The notes below the pieces were generated by a model, which was given only the letters and a program-made list of their open reading frames with translations, was not told the origin of the DNA and made no database searches. Shown here piece by piece: positions 1 to 8,908 of a DNA stretch of 64,000 nucleotides (its first letter is position 1; every line of letters begins with the position of its first letter). The DNA comes from Chromatiaceae bacterium (lineage in GTDB: Bacteria > Pseudomonadota > Gammaproteobacteria > Chromatiales > Chromatiaceae), in NCBI GenBank assembly GCA_022340805.1, contig JAJDNF010000036.1, positions 1-64,000 of the forward strand, given 5' to 3'. The position numbers and the translations under genes are program-made.

Positions 1-41
1 CACGCCTTCATCTGCAATCTCCGTCTAAGCGCTGGCATCCA

Positions 42-401
42 TTACCTGCGACCACCACCAGATCGTCCGTGGCCGCCGCTGCTCATTCCCTGACTGCCCG
101 AACCAGGCATCTGCGAACGGCCGTACGATTTCGTCTGGGTCTCGTACTGCTTATGTTCGCGTGTCTGCACCTGATTGCGCACCTTTTCCCCGGATCCAGC
201 CCCGGAAGAATCGTACAGGCGCTGGCGCGCTTGTTCCTGCTCACGGTTTTGCACCTGGTCTTGCGCAGCGACGATTTCCCGCAGCTGCTGGCTGTTTATA
301 CTATCAAGGGTCGGGGCGTCAGCTGCTATCGTTGCACCCGCAGAAAGCAGCATTGCGGAAAATGCGACCGAACCGAACACCTCGTAAGACGATTTGAACA
401 T
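42..401 (-). CDS. Small secreted Gln/Gly/Ser-rich protein, unknown function
   Basis: A 119-residue protein that I do not recognise. It starts with a lysine, then a hydrophobic stretch ending in an Ala-rich site (about residues 10-27, ATIAADA), a good signal peptide, so it is probably periplasmic. The mature part is rich in Gln, Glu and Arg (about 40-95), then becomes a Gly/Ser/Arg tail (about 97-119) with a GGHGRSGGGRR end. It lies divergent to the response regulator gene, so the two may share a control region at 402-524. A second secreted Gly/His-rich protein lies on the far side of the two-component pair. Function unknown. Confidence 0.6.
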   Translation of the reverse strand: MFKSSYEVFGSVAFSAMLLSAGATIAADAPTLDSINSQQLREIVAAQDQVQNREQEQARQRLYDSSGAGSGEKVRNQVQTREHKQYETQTKSYGRSQMPGSGSQGMSSGGHGRSGGGRR

Positions 402-524
402 CTCACTCCCTCATGAATGGTTTCTCTATTTGCAGGATGCACGAGGCCGGTTTCGCAGCTATTTCCGGCATGCGGTAAATTGTTTCGATCTGTTTCCGAC
501 GACCACCGCGCCACGATCGCGGTT

Positions 525-1253
525 ATGCAAAGCACAGCCAAACACATCCTCGTCGTAGACGACGACAACAAGTTGCGGGACCTGGTCATTCGCTATCTGA
601 GCGGCGAAGGCTTTGCGGTGTCCGGAGTTGCAGACGGCGCGAGCATGGATCGTCACCTGGACAAGAACCCGGTCGACCTGATCGTGCTGGACCTGATGCT
701 GCCCGGCGAGGACGGCCTCTCGATTGCGCGCAGGCTACGCAGCACCACGAATACCCCGATCATCATTCTTTCGGCGCGCGGCGATGAGGTTGACCGCATC
801 GTCGGGCTCGAAGTCGGCGCTGATGACTACCTGCCCAAACCGTTCAACCCACGTGAGCTGCTGGCCCGAATCCGCGCTGTGCTGCGCCGCCTGGACGGCC
901 AGATGGCCGAACAGGAAGTGGCCGCCGAGGAGAAGCAGTACAGTTTCGGCGACTTCACCCTGGACATTCGATCGCAGAGCCTGATCCGGGACAATGAGGT
1001 CGTCGACCTGACGGCCGGCGATTTCGCGCTGCTCGAGGCCTTTGCGTCGCGACCCAACCGGATCATGAGCCGCGACGGACTGATCGAACTGCTGAAAGGC
1101 TATGAGCGCTCGCCTTATGACCGCAGCATCGACGTCCGCGTGACCCGCCTGCGCAAAAAGATCGAACCGAACCCGGAGCATCCGCAATATATCCGCACGA
1201 TCTGGGGCAAAGGCTATATGTTCACGCCGCAGGGCAACCCGGTCCCGCAGTGA
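525..1253 (+). CDS. OmpR-family response regulator
   Basis: A 242-residue DNA-binding response regulator. The receiver domain (about 6-120) has the acidic pocket DDD at 12-14, the phospho-acceptor Asp at 56 (VLDLMLPGEDG) and the Lys of the KPF motif. A winged-helix OmpR/PhoB effector domain follows (about 140-238, with DVRVTRLRKKIE and the IRTIWGKGYMF wing). The frame is open back to 417, but the receiver fold begins right after the ATG at 525, so I chose that start. The stop overlaps the GTG start of the sensor kinase by 4 bases (GTGA), so the two are translationally coupled. It is closest to OmpR by order and motif; the target genes are unknown. Confidence 0.93.
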   Translation: MQSTAKHILVVDDDNKLRDLVIRYLSGEGFAVSGVADGASMDRHLDKNPVDLIVLDLMLPGEDGLSIARRLRSTTNTPIIILSARGDEVDRIVGLEVGADDYLPKPFNPRELLARIRAVLRRLDGQMAEQEVAAEEKQYSFGDFTLDIRSQSLIRDNEVVDLTAGDFALLEAFASRPNRIMSRDGLIELLKGYERSPYDRSIDVRVTRLRKKIEPNPEHPQYIRTIWGKGYMFTPQGNPVPQ

Positions 1254-2581
1254 GCCGGCTGATCCGTCCTGCGACCCTGCTCGGCCGCACCATTCAGGCG
1301 CTGGCGCTGGCCTTTCTGCTGTTCGGACTGTTGGCCACGGCACTGCTCGAGTTCACACTGGTGCGACCCAATACCAAACAGGCGGCCGACGACCTGGCCG
1401 CGTTTCTGGTTCTGGCGGCACAGATCTGGGTCGAGCTGCCGCCCTATACCCGCCCGGATTACGAGAGGGAGATGATGGACAGGCATCATCTGCGGATCCT
1501 GCAGGCCGAGGCCCCCTATCCAGCACAGGCAGGCGTCCATTCTTATCTCAGTTACCTCGAATCGGCACTGGCCGACCATCTGCATCAGGCGATCCAGATC
1601 CACCAGCATCCGGATTATCCCGGCTGGCTGTGGGCGGACCTGCCGATGGGCGGACGCATGCTGCGCCTGGGGTTCCGGGAGAGCCGGCTGCAGAACCCCA
1701 CCGTGCTGATCCTGCCCTTCCTGGCGGTCACCGGCCTGTTCATCGCGTTTGCATTGTCGGTAATGCTGGTACGCCGTGTCACCCGCCCGCTGGCCGCGAT
1801 GGCAGAGGCGACCCATCGGATCGGCGAAGGCGATTTCAGCGCGACGATCCCGGAAACGGGGCCGCGTGAGATCGCCGATCTCGCGCGCAAACTGAACCTG
1901 ATGGAGAACCAGATCCGGGAGCTGCTGGAAAACCGCACCACCCTGCTGGCCGGGATCTCACACGATCTGCGCACCCCGCTGGCACGTATGCACCTCGAAC
2001 TGGAACTGCTCCAAGGTGCGCAAAACGGGGAACTCGTCGACGGCCTGCGCAGCGACATCGCCGAGATGGAGAAACTGATCTCGCAGACGCTGCTGCTCGC
2101 CAAGGGCCTGGGCGGCGAGGTCGAGGACGAGGTGGACATCAACGCGCTGCTCGACGGCATCGCCGCAGACTTGCGCAAGTCCGGCGGTGAGATCGTCTTC
2201 CAACCCAAGCACGGCTGTGTGCGCAAGGTGAAAACCAACGCCCTGAAGCGGGTCGTAAGCAACCTGGTGGAAAACGCGGTGGTCTACAGTGACGGCCTGC
2301 CGGTTAAGCTGGAATGCACCTGCGACGGCGAAGGGGTCGAGATACGCGTCATCGACCAGGGGCCGGGCATCCCTGCGTCGGAGCACCAAGCGGTGTTCCA
2401 GCCGTTTCATCGCCTGGAAAATTCACGCAGCAGGGCTACCGGTGGCAGCGGCCTTGGCCTGGCCATCGTGCATCAGCTCTGCCGCGCGAACGGGTGGAGT
2501 ACCCAAATCATCTCGCCACCTGGGGGCGGCACGGTCTTCCGTGTCCACCTGCCGGGCAAGGGCAACCACCTTCAGCCCTGA
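1250..2581 (+). CDS. EnvZ-like sensor histidine kinase
   Basis: A 443-residue membrane sensor kinase, partner of the preceding regulator. Two membrane segments (about 14-36 and 150-172) bracket a periplasmic sensor region of about 110 residues. HAMP follows (about 173-226), then the dimerisation/phospho-acceptor helix with His 238 (GISHDLRTPLARMHLE), then the ATPase domain with N box (NLVENAVVYS), G1 (DQGPGIP) and G2 (GGSGLGLAI). It uses a GTG start inside the regulator stop codon. The order and the H-box sequence resemble EnvZ; the stimulus cannot be read from the sequence. Confidence 0.93.
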   Translation: MSRLIRPATLLGRTIQALALAFLLFGLLATALLEFTLVRPNTKQAADDLAAFLVLAAQIWVELPPYTRPDYEREMMDRHHLRILQAEAPYPAQAGVHSYLSYLESALADHLHQAIQIHQHPDYPGWLWADLPMGGRMLRLGFRESRLQNPTVLILPFLAVTGLFIAFALSVMLVRRVTRPLAAMAEATHRIGEGDFSATIPETGPREIADLARKLNLMENQIRELLENRTTLLAGISHDLRTPLARMHLELELLQGAQNGELVDGLRSDIAEMEKLISQTLLLAKGLGGEVEDEVDINALLDGIAADLRKSGGEIVFQPKHGCVRKVKTNALKRVVSNLVENAVVYSDGLPVKLECTCDGEGVEIRVIDQGPGIPASEHQAVFQPFHRLENSRSRATGGSGLGLAIVHQLCRANGWSTQIISPPGGGTVFRVHLPGKGNHLQP

Positions 2582-2588
2582 GCGGCGC

Positions 2589-2969
2589 TCACTCGCTCTC
2601 CAGGATCTTCTCGACCACCGCCTGGCTCGGTCCGCCCCGGCCCTTGCTGCTGCCGGTCCGACCACCCCGATAGGCGGGGCCTTTGCCCTTCTTGCCACCG
2701 GCCGACTCATGTCCGCCAGCGTCGCCATCCTCATGGTCGTGGCTGTCCGTGTCGTGGCTGGCGGCATCATGGCTGTCACTGTCATGGCCACCACCGGCCC
2801 CTGCGGGCGGACCACCTCCGCCGTGCCCGCCCTTGCCACCTGCGGCGTGGGCCTGCGGTATACCGACGACGCCAGCCTGCCAGGCCAGGTCCTCAGGAAC
2901 CGGTCCCCGGAACAGCACCAGCGCGGATACCGTCGCAGCGAATAAACGCCTGGTGAATATCATGCGCAT
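2589..2969 (-). CDS. Secreted His/Gly/Asp-rich small protein, unknown function
   Basis: A 126-residue protein with a signal peptide ending near AHA-AG (about residue 42). The mature part is a Gly-rich run followed by repeated His-Asp-Ser units (HDSDSHD, SHDTDSHDHEDGD, about 60-85) and a Lys/Gly/Arg-rich end. His/Asp repeats of this kind often bind divalent metals, but that is inference here. It converges on the sensor kinase with only 7 bases between stop codons. With the protein at 42-401 it makes a pair of low-complexity exported proteins around one two-component system, so either may be a target or accessory of it. Family not recognised. Confidence 0.55.
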   Translation of the reverse strand: MRMIFTRRLFAATVSALVLFRGPVPEDLAWQAGVVGIPQAHAAGGKGGHGGGGPPAGAGGGHDSDSHDAASHDTDSHDHEDGDAGGHESAGGKKGKGPAYRGGRTGSSKGRGGPSQAVVEKILESE

Positions 2970-3032
2970 CTACCTAACCTCCCGGGCGATTGCCGCCACG
3001 GTCCCGGGACGCGTTTCCGTGGCGGCTTGGCG

Positions 3033-3239
3033 TCATTTCTCCAACCGGCTACTGGTCGGCTCTGCCACCGACGATGCGGACTCCACGTCCGAACCGATGA
3101 CGCCGTCATGCACGAACTCGATCACCTGAACCGCGTCGTCCGCGGCCTGGGGAAACAGGTAGATCCCCGAAAGGTCCGTGGTGACCTGCACTGCAGCGCC
3201 GTCGTCGTAGTCCTGCACCAGCGCCGCCGTGGATATCGC
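3033..3239 (-). pseudogene. C-terminal fragment of an unrecognised gene (possible)
   Basis: An open frame of about 69 codons with no convincing start. It is bounded upstream by a stop that falls inside the MtrB/PioB remnant on the other strand. The readable part (QDYDDGAAVQVTTDLSGIYL, then FPQAADDAVQVIEFVHDG) looks like real acidic protein sequence. I do not recognise the family. It probably is the tail of a gene whose front was lost with the front of the divergent porin. It could also be chance. Confidence 0.3.
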
Positions 3240-3867
3240 TTATCAGCCGGCCGAACGCCTCTCCCTGGGGGCCACTTACGAGGTAAGCGAGGACGACTAC
3301 GATGCGACCCGCGTCGGCCTCACCGATGCAAGAGACACCGTCGCCACACTGGATGCCAGCTACCAGGCAAGCGAAGACCTGGACTTGCACGCCTTTGTCG
3401 GACGGGAGACCTATGAATCGCATCAGGCCGGCAGCCGGGTCCCGGACAGCGCGGATTGGTTCGTGACGAACAACGATACGGTCGACAGCGTCGGACTCAG
3501 GTTACTCTGGAGGCGAAACACCCGCCTGGAACTCGGTACGGACTACACCTTCAGCCAGTCCACCGGCGAGGTCAGCATGCAGAGCGACAACGCGCTGCCT
3601 GCGCTAAAGCAGTTTCCCGACCTGGAGTCCAGACTGCACAGCTTGAGGATCTATGCCGACTACAAGTGGCGCAAAGACACGACCGTCAAGCTCAGCTATC
3701 AGTACGAAAAGTACGAAAGGTACGAAAGGTACGAAAGGTACGACGAAGACGACTGGACGATCGATGGCCTCGGTCCGAGCTCGATCCCCGAGGTATTGCT
3801 GCTTGGCGAGCAGAACCCGAGCTACAGTCAACACGTGGTCGGGGTGTCACTCGCGATCCGGTTCTGA
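3229..3867 (+). pseudogene. MtrB/PioB-family outer membrane porin, C-terminal remnant
   Basis: About 212 codons that read as the last third of a decaheme-associated MtrB/PioB beta-barrel, the porin that holds multihaem cytochromes in the outer membrane for extracellular electron transfer. Signs are alternating barrel strands, LTDARDTVATLDASYQAS, ADYKWRKDTTVKLSYQYE, the IPEVLLLGEQNPSYSQHVVG segment, and a C-terminal Phe. Family members are usually 600-750 residues. Here the frame is closed by a TAG at 3208-3210, and the sequence before it is not porin-like, so the N-terminal part is gone. The GTG at 3229 is just an internal Val codon. No MtrA-like cytochrome is nearby. The family call is fairly sure; loss of function is inferred. 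Confidence 0.75.
3703..3743 (+). repeat. 9-bp tandem repeat, about 4.5 copies
   Basis: The unit TACGAAAGG is repeated at 3703-3711 (with one change), 3712-3720, 3721-3729 and 3730-3738, with a partial fifth copy. In the porin remnant it codes YEK-YER-YER-YER. The unit length keeps the frame. It looks like slippage expansion. Confidence 0.9.
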
Positions 3868-3907
3868 AGCCGCAGCGACCCTGACCGGCGCCGTGATGCC
3901 GATTTTT

Positions 3908-5734
3908 TTATCGGGCCGGCGGACCCGGCATCTCCAGCAGCGCGGCATGATGACCGGCATACCAGAACGGCTCGGCCTGGGCCTGCTGGCGGGCGAGGTC
4001 GGCAGCGGCGAGCGCCTTCTCGACCAGGTCGGGAGCATCGCTGTGCGCGGCCAGACGGATCAACACGGCTGAGGGTGCCGGCAGCGCACCCTCGGCCATT
4101 GCGGGCTCTTCACCCAGGCCCGGCAGCAACGGCTGGTCGTCCATCCTCCATCCGCCGGGGCCTTGGTAACGCTGCCAGGCCAGGTGCAGCAATGCGGCGA
4201 CCAAGGTCCGGTCGACCGGGTCGTGGCTCAGCTCGGCATAACGGTCCATTCCATAGGCGACATAGGCATAGTCTTCGAGCGAGGCCTCGCCCAGTGGCTG
4301 ATCGTTGGCGAGCGCACGCCGCAGCCTCTGGCCGTCCCACAGCCGATCCTTCAGAAAATCGCGGGTCCGTTTGGCAGCATCGCGAAAGAGCGGATCGTCC
4401 CAACGCTTTGCGGCCTGCGCGAACGCGGCCAGCATCAGGCCATTCCAACCCGCCAGCTCCTTGCGATCGACCGGCAGCACGCGCTGCCCGCGCACCGCGA
4501 GCAGACGTGCGCGGATCGACGCGATACGCGCCGCCAGATCCGCCTCGGTCTGCCCGGTCGCCGCGGCGATCTGCGCCAGGCTCTCACCCCGGCGCGGCAG
4601 ATGCCCGCCATCCAGCGGGGCCAGATCCTGCATACGCCAGTATCGCCGGGCCAGCGCAGTGTCCGCCTCGCCGAGCACCGCGTGCAGCTGGTCGACCGTC
4701 CACAGGTAGACCCCACCCTCCTCCCCGGCCCCGTCGACCGCGGAAAAGCTGGCCACATAGCCACCCTGCGGGCCGGTCATCTCGCGGGAGACGAACTGGA
4801 GGGTGTCATGCGCGACCTCGGCATAGTCGTCCCTGCCCAGCACCTGCGCGGCGCGCAGGTAGACCTCGGCCAGCTGCGCCTGGGTGTACAACATCTTTTC
4901 GAAATGCGGCACCTGCCAGGAGGGGTCCACGGTATAGCGAAAAAAGCCGCCGGCGAGATGATCGCGCAACCCCTCGCCGGCCATCTTGTCCAGGGTCAGC
5001 GTGAGGAACTCGGCCAGCTGCTGATTGGGTGCGGCGGCCTGCAGATCGAGCAGAGCGAGCAGCTGCGGCGTCATCGGAAACTTGTTCTGGTCGCCGAAGC
5101 CACCCTCCATCGTATCGGCGATGCTGAGGGCCTGGCGCAACAGATCCTGCTGCAGCACCGGCCCGGACAGCGGCTCGACCTCGGCCACCTGCTCCCTGTT
5201 CAGCATCAGCTGCAGCAGCGTGCGTCGCGCCAGATTGCGCATCTGTCCGCGTTCGTCCTGCCAGGTGGTGTTCAGGCGCTGCAGGGCCTGCTGAAAGCGT
5301 TCGGGCGGCAGATAGGTCATGCCGATCAGCGGGTACCCCTCGGGGGTCAGAAACACGTTCAGTGGCCAGCCGGCGTGGCCCTGGGTCTTCTCGACGAAAT
5401 CGATCAGGTAGGCATCCAACGCACCGTTGAGTTCGCGATCCACCTTCACCGGGACGAAATAGGTATTCAGAATGTCGGCGATCTTCGCATTGCGGTAGCT
5501 CTCACGCTGCATCACGTGGCACCAGTGACAGGAAAAGTAGCCGCTCGAAATGAACAGCAGCCGACCCTCCTTGCGCGCCAGCTCGAGCGCCGCGGGACCC
5601 CATTCCTGCCATGCCACGGGGTCGTTGCCATGCATGGCGAGGTACGGCGAGGGGTGATCGCGCAGCTGGTTTTCGAGTGCCAGGACCGGGCCGGCAAGGA
5701 CCCAGACGAGCAGCAGGTGGAATGTCCTGACCAC
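3908..5734 (-). CDS. Secreted DUF255 (YyaL/SSP411-type) thioredoxin-fold protein
   Basis: A 608-residue protein. It has a signal peptide (about 1-20, LLLVWVLAGPVLALEN), then a DUF255 thioredoxin-like domain (about 22-190) with the motif CHWC at 69-72 within YFSCHWCHVM. The rest (about 220-608) is the alpha-helical, six-hairpin glycosidase-like half typical of the family. I chose the GTG at 5734 because a strong AAGGGGGG ribosome site lies just upstream and the signal peptide begins there; the frame stays open far upstream but inside tatC. Most family members lack a signal peptide, so export is notable. It follows tatC by 19 bases in the same direction. The reaction is unknown. Confidence 0.82.
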   Translation of the reverse strand: MVRTFHLLLVWVLAGPVLALENQLRDHPSPYLAMHGNDPVAWQEWGPAALELARKEGRLLFISSGYFSCHWCHVMQRESYRNAKIADILNTYFVPVKVDRELNGALDAYLIDFVEKTQGHAGWPLNVFLTPEGYPLIGMTYLPPERFQQALQRLNTTWQDERGQMRNLARRTLLQLMLNREQVAEVEPLSGPVLQQDLLRQALSIADTMEGGFGDQNKFPMTPQLLALLDLQAAAPNQQLAEFLTLTLDKMAGEGLRDHLAGGFFRYTVDPSWQVPHFEKMLYTQAQLAEVYLRAAQVLGRDDYAEVAHDTLQFVSREMTGPQGGYVASFSAVDGAGEEGGVYLWTVDQLHAVLGEADTALARRYWRMQDLAPLDGGHLPRRGESLAQIAAATGQTEADLAARIASIRARLLAVRGQRVLPVDRKELAGWNGLMLAAFAQAAKRWDDPLFRDAAKRTRDFLKDRLWDGQRLRRALANDQPLGEASLEDYAYVAYGMDRYAELSHDPVDRTLVAALLHLAWQRYQGPGGWRMDDQPLLPGLGEEPAMAEGALPAPSAVLIRLAAHSDAPDLVEKALAAADLARQQAQAEPFWYAGHHAALLEMPGPPAR

Positions 5735-5753
5735 AATCCCCCCTTGGCCGGCC

Positions 5754-6983
5754 TCAGCCGTCGAGCTGCCCCAGGATGTTGCGCGCAACCTTGATCTGCT
5801 CGGCATTGCCCTCGCTGAGGATTTCGTAGAGCAGTCGGCGCGCCTCGCCATAGGCCTCGGTTGCACGCAGCGCAGCGACCTGCTCAAGTTTCGCCTCCAC
5901 CATCGCCTCGCTCGCCGAGCGTGCCGGGAAGTCTTCCTCGTCGAGCATGTCGGCGCTGTCCGCGGCGGTCCACCCGTCGGCATCCGGGGCGGCGTCCCGG
6001 GCGTCCTCGGCAGCACCGGCACTCGTCGCGTCCGCGTCGTCGTCCGACGCTGTGGACGCGCTGCCCGCATCTTTCGCGGACGACGCGTCGAGGGCCTCGA
6101 ACTCGGCCTCGATGCGCGCGAACTCGTCCTCCATCTCCTGCCCGTCGAGTGGCTTGAAATCACCGTTCGGCTGCCTGCCAGGGCCGGCCGCAGTCTGTAC
6201 CGCAGGCTCCCTGCCTGCGCCGGGCGCGGCATCGCCGGACTCGTCCGGGCGCCTTCGATCACGCATCAGGATGCGCGAGAAAAACAGCCCGACCTCGAAC
6301 AACAACCACATCGGCAGGGCCAACAGGGTCTGCGAGATCACGTCCGGTGGGGTCAGCAGCATACCCAGCACGAACGCGCCAACGATCACGTAGGGACGCT
6401 TCTCGGCCAGCGTCTCCGGCGTGGTGACACCCGCCATCACCAGCAGGATAGTGGCGATCGGCACCTCGAACGCCATGCCAAAGGCAAAGAACAGCCGGAT
6501 CGCTATATCCAGAAAGTCGGCGATGTCCGGCATCACCTTGACATCTTCCGGGGTCACTCCGACCAGGAACGGGAACAGCAGCGGCAGCACCACCAGGTAG
6601 GCAAAGGCCCCGCCGAGATAGAACAGCACGATGCTCGACACCAGCAGCGGGATCGCCAGCCGTTTCTCGTGCTGGTACAGGCCGGGCGCAATGAAGCTCC
6701 AAAGCTGATACAGGAGATACGGCATGGCGACGAATACCGCCGCCACGAAGGCGAGCTTCAACGGCGTGAGGAATGGCGACAGCACCTTGGTGGCCACCAT
6801 GGAGTTGCCTTCCGGCAGCGCGTTGATCACCGGTTGGGCGAGTACGTGAAAGATGTCGTTGCCGAACGGGAACAGCGCCAACAGCAACACCACTACCGCC
6901 AAAACCATGCGCATCAGGCGGTCGCGCAGTTCGATCAGATGGCTGATGAAGGGCTGCTCGGGCAGCGAGGCGTTGTCACTCAT
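5754..6983 (-). CDS. tatC: Sec-independent translocase TatC with long C-terminal extension
   Basis: A 409-residue protein. Residues 1-240 are a normal TatC: the conserved FISHLIELRDRL start, six membrane helices, and the signal-peptide receptor region for folded, twin-arginine substrates. Typical TatC ends near residue 250. Here an acidic Ala/Asp/Ser-rich linker follows (about 241-358), and then about 50 residues (VEAKLEQVAALRATEAYGE, RRLLYEILSEGN) that resemble the C-terminal helical domain of FimV. The start at 6983 gives the family N-terminus and overlaps the end of tatB by 8 bases. The operon order is tatA-tatB-tatC, then the secreted DUF255 gene. Confidence 0.95.
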   Translation of the reverse strand: MSDNASLPEQPFISHLIELRDRLMRMVLAVVVLLLALFPFGNDIFHVLAQPVINALPEGNSMVATKVLSPFLTPLKLAFVAAVFVAMPYLLYQLWSFIAPGLYQHEKRLAIPLLVSSIVLFYLGGAFAYLVVLPLLFPFLVGVTPEDVKVMPDIADFLDIAIRLFFAFGMAFEVPIATILLVMAGVTTPETLAEKRPYVIVGAFVLGMLLTPPDVISQTLLALPMWLLFEVGLFFSRILMRDRRRPDESGDAAPGAGREPAVQTAAGPGRQPNGDFKPLDGQEMEDEFARIEAEFEALDASSAKDAGSASTASDDDADATSAGAAEDARDAAPDADGWTAADSADMLDEEDFPARSASEAMVEAKLEQVAALRATEAYGEARRLLYEILSEGNAEQIKVARNILGQLDG

Positions 6984-7305
6984 GTCGGTCTTCGGGAGGC
7001 GGGGCAGGCTTCTTGTTCGCCCCAACCGCAGACGCGGTTTCGCTCTTGATCTCGTCGAAGCTCTTCTTGGTATCTTCGACGATCTCGTGCAGCGGATTGC
7101 TCTGCTTCTGCTTTGCGAGGATCTGGCGCAGTTCGTCGGCCTTCATCTCGCGATCGATGTCCGCTTTCACCGAGTTGATAAACTTTCGCCCGCGGCCGAC
7201 CCACATTCCGGCCGTGCGCGCGAGCTTGGGCAGACGTTCCGGCCCAACCACGAGCAAGGCCACGACACCGATCACTACCAGTTCGAGGAATCCGACGTCG
7301 AACAT
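6976..7305 (-). CDS. tatB: Sec-independent translocase TatB
   Basis: A 109-residue protein with the TatB layout: a short N-terminal membrane helix (FLELVVIGVVALLVVGPERL, about 6-25) with the family's Glu and Gly-Pro hinge, an amphipathic helix (LPKLARTAGMWVGRGRKF), and a charged cytoplasmic tail. It forms the substrate-receptor complex with TatC. It lies 24 bases after tatA and its end overlaps tatC. Confidence 0.95.
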   Translation of the reverse strand: MFDVGFLELVVIGVVALLVVGPERLPKLARTAGMWVGRGRKFINSVKADIDREMKADELRQILAKQKQSNPLHEIVEDTKKSFDEIKSETASAVGANKKPAPPPEDRHE

Positions 7306-7329
7306 GTCAATGCCCTTCGCCCGGGTGTT

Positions 7330-7566
7330 TTATTGCTTGTCCTTTTCGCGCGTGGCCTCGCCATTGATGACCTTGTCATCGGCCTTTTCCAGGCGCTCCG
7401 GCGAACTGTCGGCGTTCTTCTCGTCGTCGCTCATGGCCTTCTTGAAGCCCTTGATCGCATTACCCAGGTCACCGCCCAGGTTGCGCAGGCGCTTGGTCCC
7501 AAACAGCAGCAGCACGATCACGAGAACGATTAGCAACTGCCAGATACTGATTCCACCAAAACCCAT
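7330..7566 (-). CDS. tatA: Sec-independent translocase TatA
   Basis: A 78-residue protein. The membrane helix ([20 protein letters not shown], about 6-25) ends at the [20 protein letters not shown] amphipathic segment, the TatA/E signature. It forms the pore-like oligomer of the Tat system. The ATG at 7566 gives the standard [10 protein letters not shown] start; the open frame upstream is not TatA-like. It is the first gene of tatABC, 140 bases after hisE, as in Pseudomonas where hisIE precedes tatABC. Confidence 0.95.
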   Translation of the reverse strand: MGFGGISIWQLLIVLVIVLLLFGTKRLRNLGGDLGNAIKGFKKAMSDDEKNADSSPERLEKADDKVINGEATREKDKQ

Positions 7567-7706
7567 GTCTATCTCCGCTGATGACCCACTCTGTCGATGG
7601 TGGGTTCGAAAACTCGCTGCATGATACCTCAAGGCCGCGGCAGTGTGCTGCGATCCGCAAAACAGGGCGGTGAGCGCACCACATGCAGCCGTTTCACGGT
7701 CGACCG

Positions 7707-8024
7707 TCAGTCGCCGCGCGCGGCCTTCTCCTCGAGCCCGGAGAGGCCGAAACGACGCTCCAGCTCGGCAGTCACGTCGGCGGGGTGCAGGCCCTGGTGC
7801 GCTAGCAGGACCATGCAGTGAAACCACAGGTCGGCCGTCTCATAGACGATTTTCTGCCGATCGCCGTCTTTCGCGGCGATTACCGTCTCGGTCGCCTCTT
7901 CGCCGATCTTTTTCAGGATCGTGTCCAGGCCCTTGTGGTACAGCCTGGCGACATAGGAGCTGTCGGGATCGGCCCCTTTACGCTGTTCCAGCACCGCCGC
8001 CAGCCTGTCCAGTGTATCGCTCAT
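7707..8024 (-). CDS. hisE: Phosphoribosyl-ATP pyrophosphatase
   Basis: A 105-residue stand-alone HisE, second step of histidine synthesis (PR-ATP to PR-AMP plus pyrophosphate). Family residues include [18 protein letters not shown] and the [13 protein letters not shown] helix of the MazG-like all-alpha fold. The ATG at 8024 gives the usual [17 protein letters not shown] start. hisF ends 52 bases upstream, so there is no room for hisI, which often sits between them. Confidence 0.95.
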   Translation of the reverse strand: MSDTLDRLAAVLEQRKGADPDSSYVARLYHKGLDTILKKIGEEATETVIAAKDGDRQKIVYETADLWFHCMVLLAHQGLHPADVTAELERRFGLSGLEEKAARGD

Positions 8025-8076
8025 GTGCCCCTCCCGGCGATTTGCCCAGGCCTCACCCGGGCGGCCCCGCCCCCGC

Positions 8077-8835
<759 letters not shown>

Positions 8836-8908
8836 CAGGTCGTTCCTCGTCGGTCAGGCTGTGCCTGCAAAAAAGCACCTGGCATGGCCGGGGCTGCGCC
8901 TTTGCGCG

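Noticed and set aside
3867-3910. Terminator between the porin remnant and the DUF255 gene
   Set aside because: Only a 5-bp CCGAT/ATCGG stem spans a T run, too weak to call.
4163-5794. Plus-strand frame of 543 codons
   Set aside because: Antisense shadow of the DUF255 gene.
5735-6262. N-terminal extension of the DUF255 gene into tatC
   Set aside because: The extension is Arg/Ser-rich and lies inside tatC; a good ribosome site and signal peptide begin at 5734.
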